Part shown: positions 61,385-64,000 of the stretch, one piece after another
Layout of the letters: every line of letters starts with the position of its first letter
How positions within the stretch are numbered: position 1 is the first letter of the stretch
Source: Vanilla planifolia
Lineage: Eukaryota; Streptophyta; Magnoliopsida; Asparagales; Orchidaceae
Assembly: GCA_023846275.1 (NCBI GenBank)
Contig: CM043875.1
Coordinates: 4,399,569 to 4,463,568 of the forward strand
Direction: 5' to 3'
DNA length: 64,000 nt
The notes under the pieces: generated by a model
The model's input: the letters and a program-made list of their open reading frames with translations, nothing else
The model's database searches: none
Told to the model about the DNA's origin: nothing
Translations under genes and position numbers: made by a program

Positions 61385-62050
61385 AGAAGGAACTTATGAT
61401 GAGAAGATCAATTTCAAGCTTATTAAATCTAGAATGGTAGAAAAAATTAAGAGGGGAGACAATGATGATAATTGTTATCATAATAAGAGCAATGCATTGA
61501 GGCTTATTATAGGCACATTAGATTGTGCAATCATATGGGTTGGGTGTATGTGCACCTATTGTGCATGTATTCCACAAGCATAGGTGGGTGCACCTATTGT
61601 GCTATTGTGGTCAATATGCGAGCAGTAAGCCTATTTGCATGTGAAAACAGTGCCCTAATACAACTGTACAATGCGAAGGATTGGATGCATGTGGGGTTAG
61701 GCACATATTTGTATAATTTGTAAAAACTAGGAAATTTTTATATTTCGGAACAAAACCATATATTTTTTATTTTAAAATAAAATAATATATCCAAACTTTA
61801 TATAAAAAGGTGAGAATGATGTTTGAAGAAAATCAAAATTTTGAGAATCAAAACTTCATGAATTTAGGACCCCTTGAGGAGAAACTTCTTCGAAAATTCA
61901 ATATTTTTGTTATAAAAATCCTATTCTCTTTCTCTTTTTTCCTTAGCTTTTTAATATTTTCCATGCTTCCATTTCCACTACCATGAGTCAAAAAAGAAGG
62001 CATGTAGTTGAGGGTTCGAAGCGAGAACACCTTGTAGACAAATCAATGAA
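61385..62050. repeat. Dispersed repeat, copy 2
   Basis: Partner of 57570-58265 in the same orientation. Its first third is richer in TG/CA alternation (TGTATGTGCACCTATTGTGC) and has no strong match to copy 1; the last two thirds align well. Confidence 0.6.
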
Positions 62051-62474
62051 GTTCTTCCAAAAATACATCTTAGTACTCACTAACTATAAGAACATCTTTT
62101 GGTATATCAGTAGATATAATAATTAAAAAAAGCTTTTCCTTTCTTTTTATAATAGTTTTGTGCCTTTAACATTGAAATAAGAGATATTTTTCTTCCTTTT
62201 TCATAAATATTATTTCTTTCTTTTTGTAGCCTTCAATTAAACTTTCTTTTCAATGTAATCAATGTAAGTTCTATGCTCACAAAAATAATCAATACATGAT
62301 ACAATATTAAATTCTGATAATAACAAAAAATGATTTAAGAAAATTTTTTTTCTTTCAATCTTTATTTTTACCTTAACAAATTTATCTCTTATCATATAAG
62401 TTTGCTAATAATGTATTATTCTTTTTTTAAAATAATAAATAATACATCAAATTCATGATAAGGCATGAATGATT
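62051..62474. other. AT-rich spacer
   Basis: No feature seen. Confidence 0.5.
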
Positions 62475-64000
62475 TGTTACACCCCATTTTTCCTACGCTG
62501 ATTTTTGGCATAAAATTTTTTTTTTTTTTTTTTTTTTTTTATATAGACAGCTCAGATCGTCCCATACCAACCTGAGTAGCCTACGAAAACATAGGATATA
62601 ACACATCATTACACACCTACTTCCCTTAACAATGTGGATCCCATCTCCCGGGTACACCGTCAAATCAGGTTCATGACTCCTGAATTAACAGATGGACTCG
62701 CGCAATGTTACTCCTACTAGACCCAATACTCCTTACCCACACCGGTAGGAGAACCGATCTAATAGAAGTCTGAACCCCCACGGTTAAGTTCCATAGTCAT
62801 GTAATGACCTCACCATCAAACAGAAAGATATATAACATCCACAGATGAATGTAGCACTCCACTCACCATACTCCAAGACAATAAGATAAGACAGTAAATG
62901 GAACTACATTACAAGAATAAGATACAAGTCCACAAGTGTAATATTGTTCATCCAGATACATAATTCCGAATTACCCTCAAATTATATGTAACATATGAGA
63001 ATAACAGTCTCACTGAAACATCCAACAGCAACAATCAACTAACCAGAATATCTCAGACAATCACCAATCAGAAATCCTTCACAAGCCTGCTGACCACGAT
63101 CCCACCTAATCCGGTAGCGTCAAGTCTGCCGAGCCACTGAAAATATATAATACAGGAATGAGCTACGCCCAGTAGGAAAGTCAGCTAGTAAAACTCACAT
63201 GCAAGAGAAGGATAATAGCAAAAATACAGGAATACAGCATAACAATGTACGGTGGATAGGCACTCTCAGTCCCAGACTCCGACCAACCACAGCCACCCCA
63301 GTCACACCAGAGTAGCTCTCCTCTGGGCTACCAGGCAACGTGCCAGTGGGAACGCCCATCTCGAAACACGCATGGCGCCTAAGCACCCGACACCGCAGTG
63401 TCTCTCGTCAATCAATCTCCTGGAGACTACAGACAGATCCAGTCACATAATCTCTAGCCAACGTGAGACACCCCTGCCACCCTAAGGCGCGCAGGCCTAC
63501 ACACTTGGCTAGCCACTGCGAGACACCCCTGCCACCCTCAGGCGCGCAGGCCTACACACATGGACCAGGAGAGATTGACTCAGCCACCGTCCCAAGGAGT
63601 CCTCTACCAACAACTTCCATAGAAGCTCACGCCCCTACAGTCATTGCCAATCTCTAACTCCAAGATTCGGCAACATGTGTCCAGGTACAACAAGGCGTAT
63701 ACCAGTCTACATGTATACTGTGGAAGCTAAGTCCGAACCGCACAGTTACCTACCACAACTACCCTAAAACATCATATAGGGTCTATAGTAGTCCGGTCCA
63801 ATATGCCAATCCATGAAATATGCCAATACTGAATAAACTGACTCAATCCATGCCGTTGCCATCAAAGCAACACAATTGTCAATTACTGACTGTTCTGGTA
63901 GCATCCGTGTACCATACCTTTGTCTGACTGTTTCCAGCTGTACTGTCATCAGTGATAACATTTTTCCCCACTTCAGGAAATTTGTTCTTTACCCACTGAT
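62475..64000 (+). repeat. Possible LTR of a Ty3/gypsy element, running off the window
   Basis: An abrupt change to balanced composition at 62475 starts with TGTTACACCCC, a common kind of plant gypsy LTR start. An AATGAGCTACGCCCAGTAGG phrase at about 63156 is also reminiscent of such LTRs. No coding domain is readable and the block is cut by the window end, so its 3' end and target duplication cannot be tested. A T-run of about 24 bases lies at about 62516-62540. Confidence 0.35.
63465..63559. repeat. 55-bp-period tandem duplication
   Basis: A 40-bp core starting GAGACACCCCTGCCACCCT and ending GCAGGCCTACACAC occurs at 63465-63504 and again at 63520-63559 with one difference. A 15-bp linker gives a 55-bp period. 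It lies inside the possible LTR. Confidence 0.9.

Overview
This is flowering-plant nuclear DNA. It is very AT-rich and intron-bearing, with four recognisable host genes standing as islands in a sea of old retroelement debris and simple repeats. The host genes encode plant-specific or plant-type proteins: a LITTLE ZIPPER microprotein, a spastin-like AAA ATPase with a plant N-terminus, a GH29 alpha-L-fucosidase and a very-long-chain 3-ketoacyl-CoA synthase. The fucosidase and ketoacyl-CoA synthase exons are GC-rich while the spastin-like gene and the spacers are AT-rich. That contrast is common in monocots, but I cannot name the species from the sequence.

Layout. All four host genes lie on the minus strand. 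(1) 1-4180 is AT-rich spacer, followed by a ZPR gene (4274-4501) with a TATA box. (2) 5945-8470 holds LTR-like remnants and a GC-rich 44-bp minisatellite. (3) 9270-10975 is an LTR-like repeat with a second diverged copy at 37520-39245. (4) 13150-22687 is a complete 13-exon spastin-like gene. I could join its exons in phase over 1443 nt (480 codons plus stop); one intron has a GC donor, and one 4.7-kb intron carries a likely LINE remnant. (5) 23210-24320 is a 5'-truncated LINE. (6) 24830-26880 is an internally deleted Ty3/gypsy remnant with gag knuckle, integrase tail and chromodomain-like tail. (7) 28780-29275 is a decayed nuclear copy of plastid 23S rDNA. (8) 30382-31916 is a two-exon alpha-L-fucosidase gene with its own TATA box and a long AT microsatellite upstream. 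(9) 32340-48630 is almost gene-free AT-rich DNA with microsatellites and a degenerate minisatellite of about 38 bp. (10) 48634-53242 is a structurally complete but coding-dead Ty1/copia element with LTRs, primer site, polypurine tract and a 5-bp target duplication. (11) 53541-54971 is the ketoacyl-CoA synthase, 299 bp beyond the copia 3' LTR. (12) 55.1-64.0 kb is spacer with a minus-strand Ty3/gypsy RT remnant, a pair of dispersed repeats and a possible LTR running off the end.

The four host genes act in unrelated processes (meristem/leaf polarity, microtubule severing, N-glycan trimming, cuticular or seed lipid elongation), and nothing suggests a cluster or operon-like unit. I found no convincing new biological system. 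The best leads are the ketoacyl-CoA synthase, which lacks two conserved histidines including the catalytic one, and the copia element whose 3' LTR promoter points into that gene.
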